A stretch of 23,244 nt of DNA from an uncultured Mollicutes bacterium (lineage in GTDB: Bacteria; Bacillota_I; Bacilli_A; RFN20; CAG-826). Of this stretch, positions 14,641 to 22,505 are shown one piece after another; positions within the stretch are counted from its first letter, which is position 1, and every line of letters starts with the position of its first letter. Under the pieces are notes generated by a model. It was not told where the DNA came from. It saw nothing but the letters and a program-made list of their open reading frames with translations, and did no database searches. The position numbers and the translations under genes are program-made. The stretch covers positions 1 to 23,244 of the forward strand of contig UQFQ01000020.1 in assembly GCA_900540395.1 (NCBI GenBank). The letters are read 5' to 3'.

Positions 14641-15747
14641 TTATTGCTCCTCTGTTTCTTCTATAGAATTTGCCTTTTTAACAGGAAATAATCTATTAAT
14701 CATAATAACAGGTGCAAGCAAAATTAACATACCTGCTATTGAGCAGCCAACAGCACCTGGAACATATGTAGATTGGTAAATAAAGTTAGCCCAGAAATCT
14801 TTAATTGGATCATATCCGTAAAGAATTGTGGCTGAAATCATATGTCCAGCATATCTAATTAACATAACAGGAATTGCGGAAATAACAATAAAGATTGCTG
14901 AATAGATAAATTGCATCTTTTTATACTTATTAGCATCTTCGATATTTTGATAAAACTTTTTAGCTAAATTAAAGAAAGTACCAACTAAACCATATCCGCT
15001 AAGTGCAACTAAATAATCAAATGGGAATGTTTGGAATCCATAACCATCTAATAAACAAGTTAAGAATCCAAAAATAAATCCACTAGCAATAAATCCTTTG
15101 AATGCACCATATCTAATTGCAATTATAAACAAAGGTAATGCACTGAAACTAATTGAGCCGCCATTGGCTTGAATTTGAATCTTTAAAAATTGATCTAAGA
15201 CAACAGCTAAAGCAACTAAAATTGCTGTTTCACAAATCTCTTGAACAGTATATTTTTTAGCATTAAAGACTAAAGAGAATAAGACAAGTGCCATCAATAA
15301 ATCAAAAAGTGTTACAACAATACCAAATTCTGTTGAAACTACACCACTCACTCCTGCTTCACCAAGATCTAAAACGCCAATTAAATAACCACCTAACATA
15401 TAAATAAAAATGTTAGCGATTAAAAAGCACAAGCCAGTAGTTCTTAAAATAAACTTAATCTTTTTGTCTTTTAGCAAAGCAGCACTAACAATTAAAATTT
15501 CACTTAAAATAAGAAAAATTAAGCCAAAAATTAATAAAATTGAAGTCCCAGTTAAAGAATAACTTGTACTGCCAATTTCAATGCTACCACCAGCTAAAGC
15601 TGTAATAAAAAGCACAACCAATGTTGTTTCATCGCTAAGTGTCAAATTAGCAAAAGGAAATGCCATTGTACACATAACAACGATAAAGCCTATTGTAAAA
15701 ATAATTTCATTGAAATATTTTTTTACAATTCCCTTAAACTTTTCCAT
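14641..15747 (-). CDS. thiT: ThiT-type ECF thiamine transporter S component with extra N-terminal membrane domain
   Basis: The C-terminal ~200 residues match ThiT, the thiamine-binding S subunit of group II ECF transporters: QIQANGGSISFSALPLFIIA, then FGFLTCLLDGYGFQTFPFDY, IRYAGHMISATILYG and YQSTYVPGA. Typical ThiT is about 180-200 aa, but this protein is 368. The first ~165 residues add about five predicted membrane helices (around 13-35, 40-58, 67-93, 100-128 and 138-160) separated by short loops; I do not recognise this part. In the Tyr-Asn-x-x-Tyr segment that forms part of the thiamine site, the Asn appears to be Gln here (YQSTY). Control by thiamine is strongly supported by the TPP riboswitch directly upstream and thiN directly downstream. 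The shared EcfA/A'/T module must be elsewhere. Start: ATG with AAGGAG 6 nt upstream. Confidence 0.88.
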   Translation of the reverse strand: MEKFKGIVKKYFNEIIFTIGFIVVMCTMAFPFANLTLSDETTLVVLFITALAGGSIEIGSTSYSLTGTSILLIFGLIFLILSEILIVSAALLKDKKIKFILRTTGLCFLIANIFIYMLGGYLIGVLDLGEAGVSGVVSTEFGIVVTLFDLLMALVLFSLVFNAKKYTVQEICETAILVALAVVLDQFLKIQIQANGGSISFSALPLFIIAIRYGAFKGFIASGFIFGFLTCLLDGYGFQTFPFDYLVALSGYGLVGTFFNLAKKFYQNIEDANKYKKMQFIYSAIFIVISAIPVMLIRYAGHMISATILYGYDPIKDFWANFIYQSTYVPGAVGCSIAGMLILLAPVIMINRLFPVKKANSIEETEEQ

Positions 15748-15761
15748 ATTTTCTCCTTAAT

Positions 15762-15786
15762 AAAAAACTCTACGCAAGCGTAGAGT
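15762..15786 (-). terminator. Riboswitch-controlled intrinsic terminator
   Basis: On the minus strand ACTCTACG and CGTAGAGT form 8 perfect pairs around a CUUG tetraloop (closed by G-C, an unusually stable form), followed by six Ts. It stands between the TPP aptamer and the thiT ATG. Its 5' arm contains CTACGCT, the exact complement of AGCGTAG at the 3' edge of the aptamer. With TPP bound the aptamer holds AGCGTAG and the terminator forms; without TPP the two segments pair and transcription continues. Confidence 0.9.
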
Positions 15787-15805
15787 ATCATCTTAAAAAG
15801 AAAAA

Positions 15806-15886
15806 TTTCCTACGCTAGCATTACCTAGATCAGGTTATCGGTCAAGCAAGTATCATGCTTATCTCAGCCCATTCTTGAGCACCCAT
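15806..15886 (-). promoter_or_regulatory. TPP (thiamine pyrophosphate) riboswitch aptamer
   Basis: The minus strand carries the conserved THI-box elements in order: ATGGGTGCTC (5' P1), GGGCTGAGATAAG (pyrimidine-sensor arm), ACCGATAACCTGATCTAGGT and AATGCTAGCGTAGGA (3' side, P4/P5 and P1). P3 is a short GCATGATACTTGC hairpin. Together with the following terminator it makes a transcriptional OFF switch for thiT-thiN and the 101-aa gene. Confidence 0.96.
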
Positions 15887-15890
15887 AAAC

Positions 15891-15896
15891 ATTATA
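15891..15896 (-). promoter_or_regulatory. -10 element of the thiamine operon promoter
   Basis: A minus-strand TATAAT, preceded by TTTGTA (an extended -10-like TG two bases off), sits so that transcription would start at about 15884-15886, exactly at the first bases of the TPP aptamer. No good -35 is seen 17 nt upstream (CTTTAT). The fit to the riboswitch start is the main support. Confidence 0.65.
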
Positions 15897-15914
15897 TACA
15901 AATTTCAAAGAAGA

Positions 15915-15946
15915 TAAAGTTTTAATTTTTAAGTAAAAAAACTTTA
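15915..15946 (-). terminator. Possible weak terminator after the metallo-hydrolase gene
   Basis: TAAAGTTTT and AAAACTTTA pair perfectly (9 bp) across a 14-nt AT loop, about 35 nt after the stop at 15981. The stem has only one G-C pair and no long U tract follows, so termination may be inefficient. It separates the ung transcript from the thiamine promoter. Confidence 0.3.
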
Positions 15947-15980
15947 GATTTGCAGCGTTATTTTATAAAAGAAGATTATT

Positions 15981-16784
15981 TTAGCAATTTTTATTCAATA
16001 ATAACGTAACATTGAATCCTGGTACTTGATATTTTTGTGCCTTTGATGAGATTATCTTTTGAACTTTTTGACAAAAATCTTTTAAAGAAAAATCTTGTAG
16101 GTTAATAATTGGTTCATTATGTCCACATAAAAATTTTGTGAAATCTATATTTATTATTTTCATTAAACTATTTAAATAATCTGTTTTCGAAGAAGTTGGA
16201 TCTTCACAAAGATCAATATCGCCTTCATATAAAAAATCGCCAGTAAATAAATATCTATTTGTTATATCGTAAAAAGAAACCGAACCTTTAGAGTGGCCAG
16301 GAGTTTCAATTACTTCTAATGTTCTTTTACCAAAAATTATTTGCTTTGGAACAATTTTAGCATCAGGTATCTTTTTTACTTTATAATTTGAAACATCGAA
16401 ATTACTTGGAAAAATAGTTGTCCCATCCCAAAGTATTTCTTTTTGGACGTAATCATCTGCTAAATAATAATTCTTGAGATTATTCAATTCATATTTAGAA
16501 ACATATACTTCTTCTATTTTGTTCTTATCATATCCACCAAAATGGTCATAATGAGCATGAGTTAAGTAAAGTTTTCTTATTCTTACATTAAAAATATGTT
16601 CAAGTGAGTCAATAAAACCTTGATATACTCCTGAAAGTGCATCAATCAGCATTCCTTCTCCATTGTTCAATAAAAGAAAACAATTGGCTTTATAGCCAAT
16701 CTTATCTTCTTTTATTGCAAAGGTGTTATCGTCTATCTTTTCTATTTGAAAATATTCCAAAAAAGACTTTTCTACTTTATCCAT
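15981..16784 (-). CDS. Metallo-beta-lactamase-fold hydrolase
   Basis: A 267-aa metallo-beta-lactamase superfamily protein of the glyoxalase II-like group. The zinc motif H-x-H-x-D-H is THAHYDHFGG, with His76, His78, Asp80 and His81. Further ligands are in ETPGHSKGSV and TGDFLYEGD, and a last His is in FLCGHNEPI. There is no DNA- or RNA-binding beta-CASP domain, so a small-molecule thioester or lactone substrate is more likely than nucleic acid; the substrate is unknown. It overlaps the ung stop by 13 nt (its ATGGATAAAGTAG contains ung's last codons), so the two are translated as a pair. No signal peptide is seen. It is the last gene before the thiamine operon. Confidence 0.85.
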   Translation of the reverse strand: MDKVEKSFLEYFQIEKIDDNTFAIKEDKIGYKANCFLLLNNGEGMLIDALSGVYQGFIDSLEHIFNVRIRKLYLTHAHYDHFGGYDKNKIEEVYVSKYELNNLKNYYLADDYVQKEILWDGTTIFPSNFDVSNYKVKKIPDAKIVPKQIIFGKRTLEVIETPGHSKGSVSFYDITNRYLFTGDFLYEGDIDLCEDPTSSKTDYLNSLMKIINIDFTKFLCGHNEPIINLQDFSLKDFCQKVQKIISSKAQKYQVPGFNVTLLLNKNC

Positions 16785-17449
16785 TGAATTTCACTTTCAC
16801 CATTTTGTTTTAAAAACTCATTTGCGTTTTTAAAACAATTAGAATTAAACCGCCCACCTTGATTCGCACTTAAAGGCGATGGATGTGAAGTTTTTATCAC
16901 TAAATGCTTAGGATTATTTAATAATTTATCGTATTTTTTCGAATTATTGCCCCATAATAAGAAAACTATAGGCTCATTTAAAGAGTTTAGCTCAAACATT
17001 ATATCTTTAAAAAGATAATCATACTCTTTAATCTTATGACTTAATGGATGGTGAGCAACAACAGTTAAATAAGGGTTTAAAAGTAAAACGCCTTGTTTAG
17101 CTAAATATGTTAAATCTCCTGATTTTGGTAAATCTTTATCGATGCCATATTCTAAATAAATTTCTTTAAAGATATTTTTTAAACTTGGCGGCAATAATAT
17201 GCCTTCATTAACACTAAAGGCAAGACCCATAGCCTGATTTGGATTAGGATACGGATCTTGCCCTAAAATTACTACTTTAACTTTTTCCAATGGAGTAAGT
17301 TTGAAAGCATTAAAAATTAACTCTCTAGGTGGATAAATTGTTTTATTCGCATATTCTTCATCAAGAAAATTAGTTAGTTTAATAAAATAATCTTTCTTAA
17401 TTATTTTTTCAAAGACATTATTCCAATCATTATTTTCATCGAAAAACAT
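16772..17449 (-). CDS. ung: Uracil-DNA glycosylase, family 1
   Basis: Ung removes uracil from DNA to start base excision repair. It is 225 aa, the standard length. The catalytic water-activating motif GQDPYPNP holds Asp65, and the minor-groove loop HPSPLSAN near residue 190 holds the catalytic His. Other family motifs are AMGLAFSV, PPSLKNIFKEI, GVLLLNPYLTV and FLLWGNNSKKY. It lies 17 nt after the ureohydrolase gene, with no good Shine-Dalgarno, and overlaps the next gene. It stops with TAG. Confidence 0.97.
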   Translation of the reverse strand: MFFDENNDWNNVFEKIIKKDYFIKLTNFLDEEYANKTIYPPRELIFNAFKLTPLEKVKVVILGQDPYPNPNQAMGLAFSVNEGILLPPSLKNIFKEIYLEYGIDKDLPKSGDLTYLAKQGVLLLNPYLTVVAHHPLSHKIKEYDYLFKDIMFELNSLNEPIVFLLWGNNSKKYDKLLNNPKHLVIKTSHPSPLSANQGGRFNSNCFKNANEFLKQNGESEIQWIK

Positions 17450-17466
17450 TGCAAAAAACCACTTAT

Positions 17467-18357
17467 TTATCTTTTTAATTTATTTGATTCAATTAAAGTA
17501 TGAAAAACTTCGTATAAAGATTTAAGAGCTAGCCATGATGTAATGTTATTTACATCTAAAGGTGGAGCTACTTCAACTATATCTAAACAGGTAACATTTA
17601 AGTTGGCAATTAGACCAGTTAAAATTGCTACTGTTTCAAAATTGGTTAAACCAAAAGCTTCAGGTGTGCCTGTACCTGGAGCATAAGCTGGATCATTAGC
17701 ATCGATATCATAACTAAAGTATACTTCATATTGTGGGTCACGATATTTTGCAACTAAGAGAGTAAGTAAAGCTTCAACACCAAGTTTTTTAATATCAAAA
17801 CTTTTGAAAACATCTAACTTTGGGTGTTTCTTAAATGTTTCGATTTCTTGAGCTTCAAACCCTCTTATTCCAACCATTGTGATATTTTCGTCTTTATATC
17901 CATATTCTAATGCTCTAAATATTGGACAAGCGTGAGAATATTTACTGCCTTCATAAACATCACAAATATCTGGGTGTGCATCCATATGAATAATGACTGG
18001 TGTCTTTCCTCTTTTAAGACAATCATCATAAAAAGCTCTTTCGCTTGCAATTGCAATTGAATGGTCGCCGCCTAAAATAATATGAAAACCATCTTTCGTT
18101 AAAAGCTTATCATGAATTTCTTTTTGAAGATTTTCAAAATTATCCCCGCAAAAATCACCTAAATCATGAATTTTTACTTTTGTTAAGCTATTCCCAACCA
18201 TATCTAAAGCTGGTAAATCATAACTTAACTCACGAATAACTTTAGGGGCTAAACTTGCTCCTTTTCCTACGCTAGCGTTTTTGTCAAACGGAACACCACA
18301 GAGAAATACATTAGCTTCATTCTCATCTTTGGCCATTAAATCTCTAAATTCATTCAT
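17467..18357 (-). CDS. speB: Ureohydrolase, agmatinase-like
   Basis: A member of the arginase/agmatinase/formimidoylglutamase family, manganese enzymes that remove urea (or formamide) from guanidino substrates. It is 296 aa. All six metal ligands are present: His99 in GGDHS, Asp126, His128 and Asp130 in HMDAHPD, and Asp217 and Asp219 in SYDIDAND. The following YEGSKYSHACPIFRALE fits agmatinases (typically N-K-Y-S-H-G-T-P) better than arginases, so putrescine formation from agmatine is the likeliest role. No arginine decarboxylase or polyamine gene is nearby, and guanidine- or formimino-specific homologues cannot be excluded. It starts 2 nt after the hydrogenase gene, with AAGAAGG about 12 nt upstream, so it is cotranscribed with it. 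Confidence 0.85.
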   Translation of the reverse strand: MNEFRDLMAKDENEANVFLCGVPFDKNASVGKGASLAPKVIRELSYDLPALDMVGNSLTKVKIHDLGDFCGDNFENLQKEIHDKLLTKDGFHIILGGDHSIAIASERAFYDDCLKRGKTPVIIHMDAHPDICDVYEGSKYSHACPIFRALEYGYKDENITMVGIRGFEAQEIETFKKHPKLDVFKSFDIKKLGVEALLTLLVAKYRDPQYEVYFSYDIDANDPAYAPGTGTPEAFGLTNFETVAILTGLIANLNVTCLDIVEVAPPLDVNNITSWLALKSLYEVFHTLIESNKLKR

Positions 18358-18359
18358 CT

Positions 18360-19793
18360 TTAGTTAGCCTTCTTATCTACGTTTTCCTTAATATTTTTAT
18401 TAGCAACTGCTGAATATTTATCAAGGGTCATCTTGTTTCTAATTTGATGTTGCAAGTTACATGGTCCACCGATACAACCGCCTTCACAGGCCATACCTTC
18501 AAGGAAATTAATATCATTCTTTGGATTTTTAAATGCAAGCAATGCCTTTTTAACATTTTCCATTCCATCAACTGCTTGACCCTTAACTGTAAACTCAGCA
18601 CCTTGTTCGGCAATAGCTTCATTAACAGCGCTTGATAAGCCACCACATTTAGCAAAACCTCTTCCAAAGAAAGATCCGCCATACTCACCATAAGTATCTT
18701 CTGGGAGTTCAGCTATGTTAATATTTCTTGCGTCAAAGAAAGCTTGAAGTTCTTCAAAAGTTAAACAAGAATCAACATATGGTCTAACTGACTCGTGCTT
18801 AATTTCGCTCTTTTTGGCTGTACATGGCTCAATAAAGATTACTTTAGCTCCCGGATGTTTACTCTTAATGTATTTAGAAACTGCATGCATTGGGGATGGT
18901 GAAGTTGAAATGTATTGAGCAAGTTCAGGGAAGAACTTTCTAATATATAAAGCAAAAGCTGGACAACAAGAAGAGGTTAATTTTCCTCTTTCCATTAATT
19001 CTTTACTTTCACTAATCGCAACCATATCAGCGCCTAATGCTGCTTCTGCAACGTCATAGAATCCAAGTTTCTTTAAAGCAGCAATGATTTGTCCATTCTT
19101 ATATTCAATGAAATTTCCTCCAATTGAAGGAGCAACTACTGCAAAAACCTTATATTTTGTATTATTTTCACTGTTCTTTAAGATGTCAATAATTTCACTA
19201 ATATAGCTTACGTCAACAATCGCACCAAATGGACAAGTGTATACGCAAGCACCACAGTGAATACATTTTGAATCATTAATTTGAGCTGCGTTTGTTTCTG
19301 GATTTGGGCTAATTGCTTTTTGCTTACAGGCTCTTTCACATGGTCTAGTTCTATTTTCAATAGCGCTATATGGACAAGACTTAGCACACATACCACAGTT
19401 TACACATTGAGACTTATCAATATGAGCTCTTAAGTTTTCATCAAAAGAAATACATTTCTTTGGACATGCTTCCGAACATCTATGAGCAATACATCCTCTA
19501 CATGCATCACTAACTGTATAACCACCAAGAGGACATTCATCACAAGCAATTGGAATAACTTTGATTACGTTTTCATCCATTTTTGAGTTGTGAAAAGTCG
19601 CAATTTTAATTCTTTCTTGAATAATTGCTCTTTCTTTATAAATGCAGCAACGCATTGATGGTTTTGGCCCAGGAATAACTTCTTTTGGAATATCATAAAA
19701 AGATTCTTTTAAATCACCTTGGTCTAGGTGCGTGATGACTCTTTTTAAAACGTTATATCTTAGTTCTTGAACTCGCGTATCAAACTTTGGCAT
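18360..19793 (-). CDS. [FeFe] hydrogenase, group B (monomeric, ferredoxin-type)
   Basis: A 477-aa H-cluster enzyme that interconverts protons and H2 with electrons from ferredoxin. The N-terminal half is cysteine-rich: a four-Cys unit at about 84-110 and two 4Fe-4S ferredoxin motifs, CVNCGMCAKSCP (130-141) and CIHCGACVYTCP (177-188). The H-cluster ligands are Cys276 or Cys277 (L1, TSSCCPAF), Cys324 (L2, EPCTAKKSE) and Cys436 and Cys440 (L3, EGMACEGGCIGGP). The L1 form TSSCCPAF and the L3 without a third Gly fit group B rather than the well-studied group A (TSCCPGW, MPCxxKxxE). The start has AAGGAG 11 nt upstream. It lies downstream of adhE with a strong hairpin between. No maturation genes (hydEFG) are in the window. 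Confidence 0.9.
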   Translation of the reverse strand: MPKFDTRVQELRYNVLKRVITHLDQGDLKESFYDIPKEVIPGPKPSMRCCIYKERAIIQERIKIATFHNSKMDENVIKVIPIACDECPLGGYTVSDACRGCIAHRCSEACPKKCISFDENLRAHIDKSQCVNCGMCAKSCPYSAIENRTRPCERACKQKAISPNPETNAAQINDSKCIHCGACVYTCPFGAIVDVSYISEIIDILKNSENNTKYKVFAVVAPSIGGNFIEYKNGQIIAALKKLGFYDVAEAALGADMVAISESKELMERGKLTSSCCPAFALYIRKFFPELAQYISTSPSPMHAVSKYIKSKHPGAKVIFIEPCTAKKSEIKHESVRPYVDSCLTFEELQAFFDARNINIAELPEDTYGEYGGSFFGRGFAKCGGLSSAVNEAIAEQGAEFTVKGQAVDGMENVKKALLAFKNPKNDINFLEGMACEGGCIGGPCNLQHQIRNKMTLDKYSAVANKNIKENVDKKAN

Positions 19794-19808
19794 ATTTTCT
19801 AATTCTCC

Positions 19809-19826
19809 TTGTTAATGTCTTAAAAG
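19809..19826. promoter_or_regulatory. Candidate Rex operator ahead of the hydrogenase gene
   Basis: TTGTTAATGTCTTAAAAG matches the clostridial Rex consensus TTGTTAA-N4-TTAACAA at 12 of 14 defined positions. It lies 16 nt before the hydrogenase ATG, between the hairpin and the ribosome-binding site. With rex and adhE directly upstream, redox control of the hydrogenase is plausible. The match is rich in A/T, so a chance origin is possible. Confidence 0.35.
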
Positions 19827-19858
19827 GCGCTTAAGGATTTTATCCTATTAAGCGCCTT
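19824..19858 (-). terminator. Strong hairpin between adhE and the hydrogenase gene
   Basis: AAGGCGCTTAA (19824-19834) and TTAAGCGCCTT (19848-19858) pair perfectly over 11 bp, and GGAT/ATCC add 4 more around a 3-nt loop, with a 2-nt bulge. On the minus strand only four Ts follow, so it may be a partial terminator or an mRNA processing and stability element that sets adhE above the hydrogenase, rather than a full stop. Confidence 0.65.
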
Positions 19859-19860
19859 CT

Positions 19861-19866
19861 ATTATA
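19861..19866 (-). promoter_or_regulatory. TATAAT between adhE and hydrogenase, possible internal -10
   Basis: A perfect minus-strand TATAAT lies about 15 nt after the adhE stop and just before the hairpin, in a position to start a separate hydrogenase transcript. The -35 position (AAGATT) does not match, so support is weak. Confidence 0.3.
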
Positions 19867-19880
19867 ACCTTATCTAATCC

Positions 19881-22505
19881 TTAAATCTTTGATTTTCCTT
19901 TAACGTAACCAGTATATGCTTGTTTCATGATTTCTTGCATATCTTTAACTAAAGGAATTCTTGGGTTACAAGGTGTACATTGATCTTCAAATGCTCTATA
20001 GGATAATTCTTCTAAACTATCCATCCATTCTTTTTCATCAATGCCTTCAGCTTTGAAGTTCATCTTTTCACCACATTCAATACCTAAATCATAGATAGCA
20101 TCAGCAAGAGCTCTAACACCTTCTTCAGTTGTGTTGAACTTAAGTCCTAAGAGTCTAGCGATGTTAGCATATCTTTCATTAGCATCGTAAACGTTATATT
20201 TTGGCCAAGTTCCAAGTTTTTGTGGAATTTCACCATTATACATAACTACGAATGGTAATAAAACTGCATTGGTTCTTCCGTGTGGGACATGGAATAAACC
20301 ACCAATCTTATGAGCCATTGAGTGGTTCATACCTAAGAAAGCATTAGCAAATGCCATACCAGCCATTGTGGAAGCATTGTGCATTTTTTCACGAGCTTCT
20401 AAATCGTTCTTACCGTTTTTAACACATCTTGGTAAGTATTTGAAGACCATTTGAGCAGCTTGAATAGCAAGAGCATCTGTATAGTCTGTGGCAAGCATAC
20501 TGACATAAGCTTCAAGAGCGTGAGTTAAAACGTCCATACCAGTATCGGCTGTAACAGAAGCTGGAAGGTTAGTTGTAAATTCAGCATCAACAATAGCGAT
20601 TGTTGGAGTTAATGAATAGTCTGTTAATGGGTATTTTTTACCATTAGCTTTATCGGAAATAACAGCAAATGGAGTAACTTCACTACCTGTACCAGAAGTT
20701 GTTGGGATACAGATAAGTTTGCTCTTCTTACCAAGTTCAGGATATTTGAAAGCTCTCTTTCTGATATCCATGAATTTTTGCTTTAAGTCATCGAAATTGA
20801 CTTCTGGGTGTTCATAGAATAACCACATACCTTTAGCAGCATCCATTGCTGAACCACCTCCTAAAGCAATAATTGTATCTGGTTCAAAGGAAGTCATGAG
20901 TTCACAACCTTTCTTAACTGTTGTGATATCTGGATCTGGTTCAACATCTGTAAAGAGTTGAATTGTAACTTCGTTTCTTCTTAATTTAAGTTGATCAATA
21001 ACTTTTTGTAAGAAGCCAAGTTGAACCATTGATTTATCAGTAACGATAAATACTTTGTTAACGTTCTTAGCATCTTTAAGATATTGAATACTGTTTCTTT
21101 CAATATAAATTTTGCTTGGAACTTTGAACCATTGCATATTATTTCTCCTCTTACCAATTCTCTTGATGTTAATTAAGTTAATAGCACTAACGTTACCACT
21201 GACACTGTTGTGACCATATGAACCACAGCCAAGGGTCATTGAAGGTAAATAGGAGTTATAAATGTTGCCAATACCACCGAAGGAAGTTGGTTGGTTCCAA
21301 ATAATTCTGCAAGCTTTCATTCTGACACCGAATGCATCAACAAGTTTCTTGTCAGCAGTGTGAATACATGCAGAGTGTCCAAGACCATTAAATTCAACCA
21401 TTGCTTCTGCTTTGTTGAAGCCGTCTTCTGTTGAATTTGATTTAATTAAAGCTAAAACTGGTGAAAGTTTTTCTCTTGACATTGGTTCTTCTGGACCAAC
21501 TTTTGAACATTCAACCATTAAGATTGGAGTTTCTTTTGGTACAGTGAATCCAGCTCTTTCAGCAATTTCCCATGCTGGGTGACCAACGATTTGTGGGAAA
21601 ACGCCAGTAACAACACCATCTTTATTTGGTTGGAACATTAGTTTTTCAAGCATAGCTTTTTCTTCTTTATTACAAAGATATGCGCCATACTTTTTAATAT
21701 CTTTAACAAATTCGTTATAGATTTCTTTATCGATAATAGCAGCTTGTTCAGAAGCACAAACCATACCATTATCAAATGCTTTTGACATTAAAATGTCGTT
21801 TGCAGCTTGAGCAACATTACATGTTTTTTCAACATAAGCTGGAACGTTACCAGCACCAACACCTAAAGCTGGTTTTCCACAACTATAAGCAGCTTTAACC
21901 ATGGAGTTGCCACCAGTTGCAAGAATACATGCAACACCTGGATGTTCCATTAAAGCGGTTGTAGCATCAAGTGATGGATGTTCAATCCATTGAATGCAGT
22001 TTTTTGGAGCGCCAGCTGCAACAGCAGCTTCTTCAATAATTTTTGCAGTTTCAACACAGCAATTTTGTGCATTTGGATGGAAACCGAAAATAATTGGGTT
22101 TCTAGTTTTTAATGAAATTAAGGATTTAAAAATAACTGTACTTGTTGGGTTTGTAACTGGAGTAACGCCAGCAATAACACCAAGTGGATCAGCAACTTCA
22201 GTAATACCAGTAACTGGGTCATCACTAATAACACCAACAGTTTTTAAATGTCTCATTGCATTGGTAATGTATTCGCATGCAAATAAGTTTTTAGTACATT
22301 TGTCTTCGAAAACACCTCTTTTGGTTTCTTCAACAGCAAGACGAGCAAGATATTCGTGGTGATCAAGAACTTTTGTTGAAACTTTAGCAACAATGTAATC
22401 GACTTGTTCTTGGTTAAGCTTTTCAAATTCGTCTAAGGCAGTAAGTCCTTTCTTAACTAAGCCATCAACTTCTTTGACTGCTTCAGGATTTAAAACTTTA
22501 TCCAT
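19881..22505 (-). CDS. adhE: Bifunctional aldehyde-alcohol dehydrogenase AdhE
   Basis: AdhE reduces acetyl-CoA to acetaldehyde and then to ethanol, consuming two NADH; it forms cytoplasmic spirosome filaments. It is 874 aa, standard length. The N-terminal CoA-acylating aldehyde dehydrogenase (about 1-430) has its nucleophile Cys250 in DNGMVCASEQ. A linker (INIKRIGKRRNNMQW) leads to the iron alcohol dehydrogenase (about 460-870), with the NAD motif GGGSAMDAAK near 548 and the metal ligands in TADTGMDVLTHALEAYVS and GMNHSMAHKIGGLFHVPHG. The start ATG overlaps the rex stop by 8 nt (ATGGATAA), with AAAGGAGAGG inside rex, so rex and adhE are translated as one unit. Rex represses adhE in many Firmicutes. 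Confidence 0.97.
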   Translation of the reverse strand: MDKVLNPEAVKEVDGLVKKGLTALDEFEKLNQEQVDYIVAKVSTKVLDHHEYLARLAVEETKRGVFEDKCTKNLFACEYITNAMRHLKTVGVISDDPVTGITEVADPLGVIAGVTPVTNPTSTVIFKSLISLKTRNPIIFGFHPNAQNCCVETAKIIEEAAVAAGAPKNCIQWIEHPSLDATTALMEHPGVACILATGGNSMVKAAYSCGKPALGVGAGNVPAYVEKTCNVAQAANDILMSKAFDNGMVCASEQAAIIDKEIYNEFVKDIKKYGAYLCNKEEKAMLEKLMFQPNKDGVVTGVFPQIVGHPAWEIAERAGFTVPKETPILMVECSKVGPEEPMSREKLSPVLALIKSNSTEDGFNKAEAMVEFNGLGHSACIHTADKKLVDAFGVRMKACRIIWNQPTSFGGIGNIYNSYLPSMTLGCGSYGHNSVSGNVSAINLINIKRIGKRRNNMQWFKVPSKIYIERNSIQYLKDAKNVNKVFIVTDKSMVQLGFLQKVIDQLKLRRNEVTIQLFTDVEPDPDITTVKKGCELMTSFEPDTIIALGGGSAMDAAKGMWLFYEHPEVNFDDLKQKFMDIRKRAFKYPELGKKSKLICIPTTSGTGSEVTPFAVISDKANGKKYPLTDYSLTPTIAIVDAEFTTNLPASVTADTGMDVLTHALEAYVSMLATDYTDALAIQAAQMVFKYLPRCVKNGKNDLEAREKMHNASTMAGMAFANAFLGMNHSMAHKIGGLFHVPHGRTNAVLLPFVVMYNGEIPQKLGTWPKYNVYDANERYANIARLLGLKFNTTEEGVRALADAIYDLGIECGEKMNFKAEGIDEKEWMDSLEELSYRAFEDQCTPCNPRIPLVKDMQEIMKQAYTGYVKGKSKI

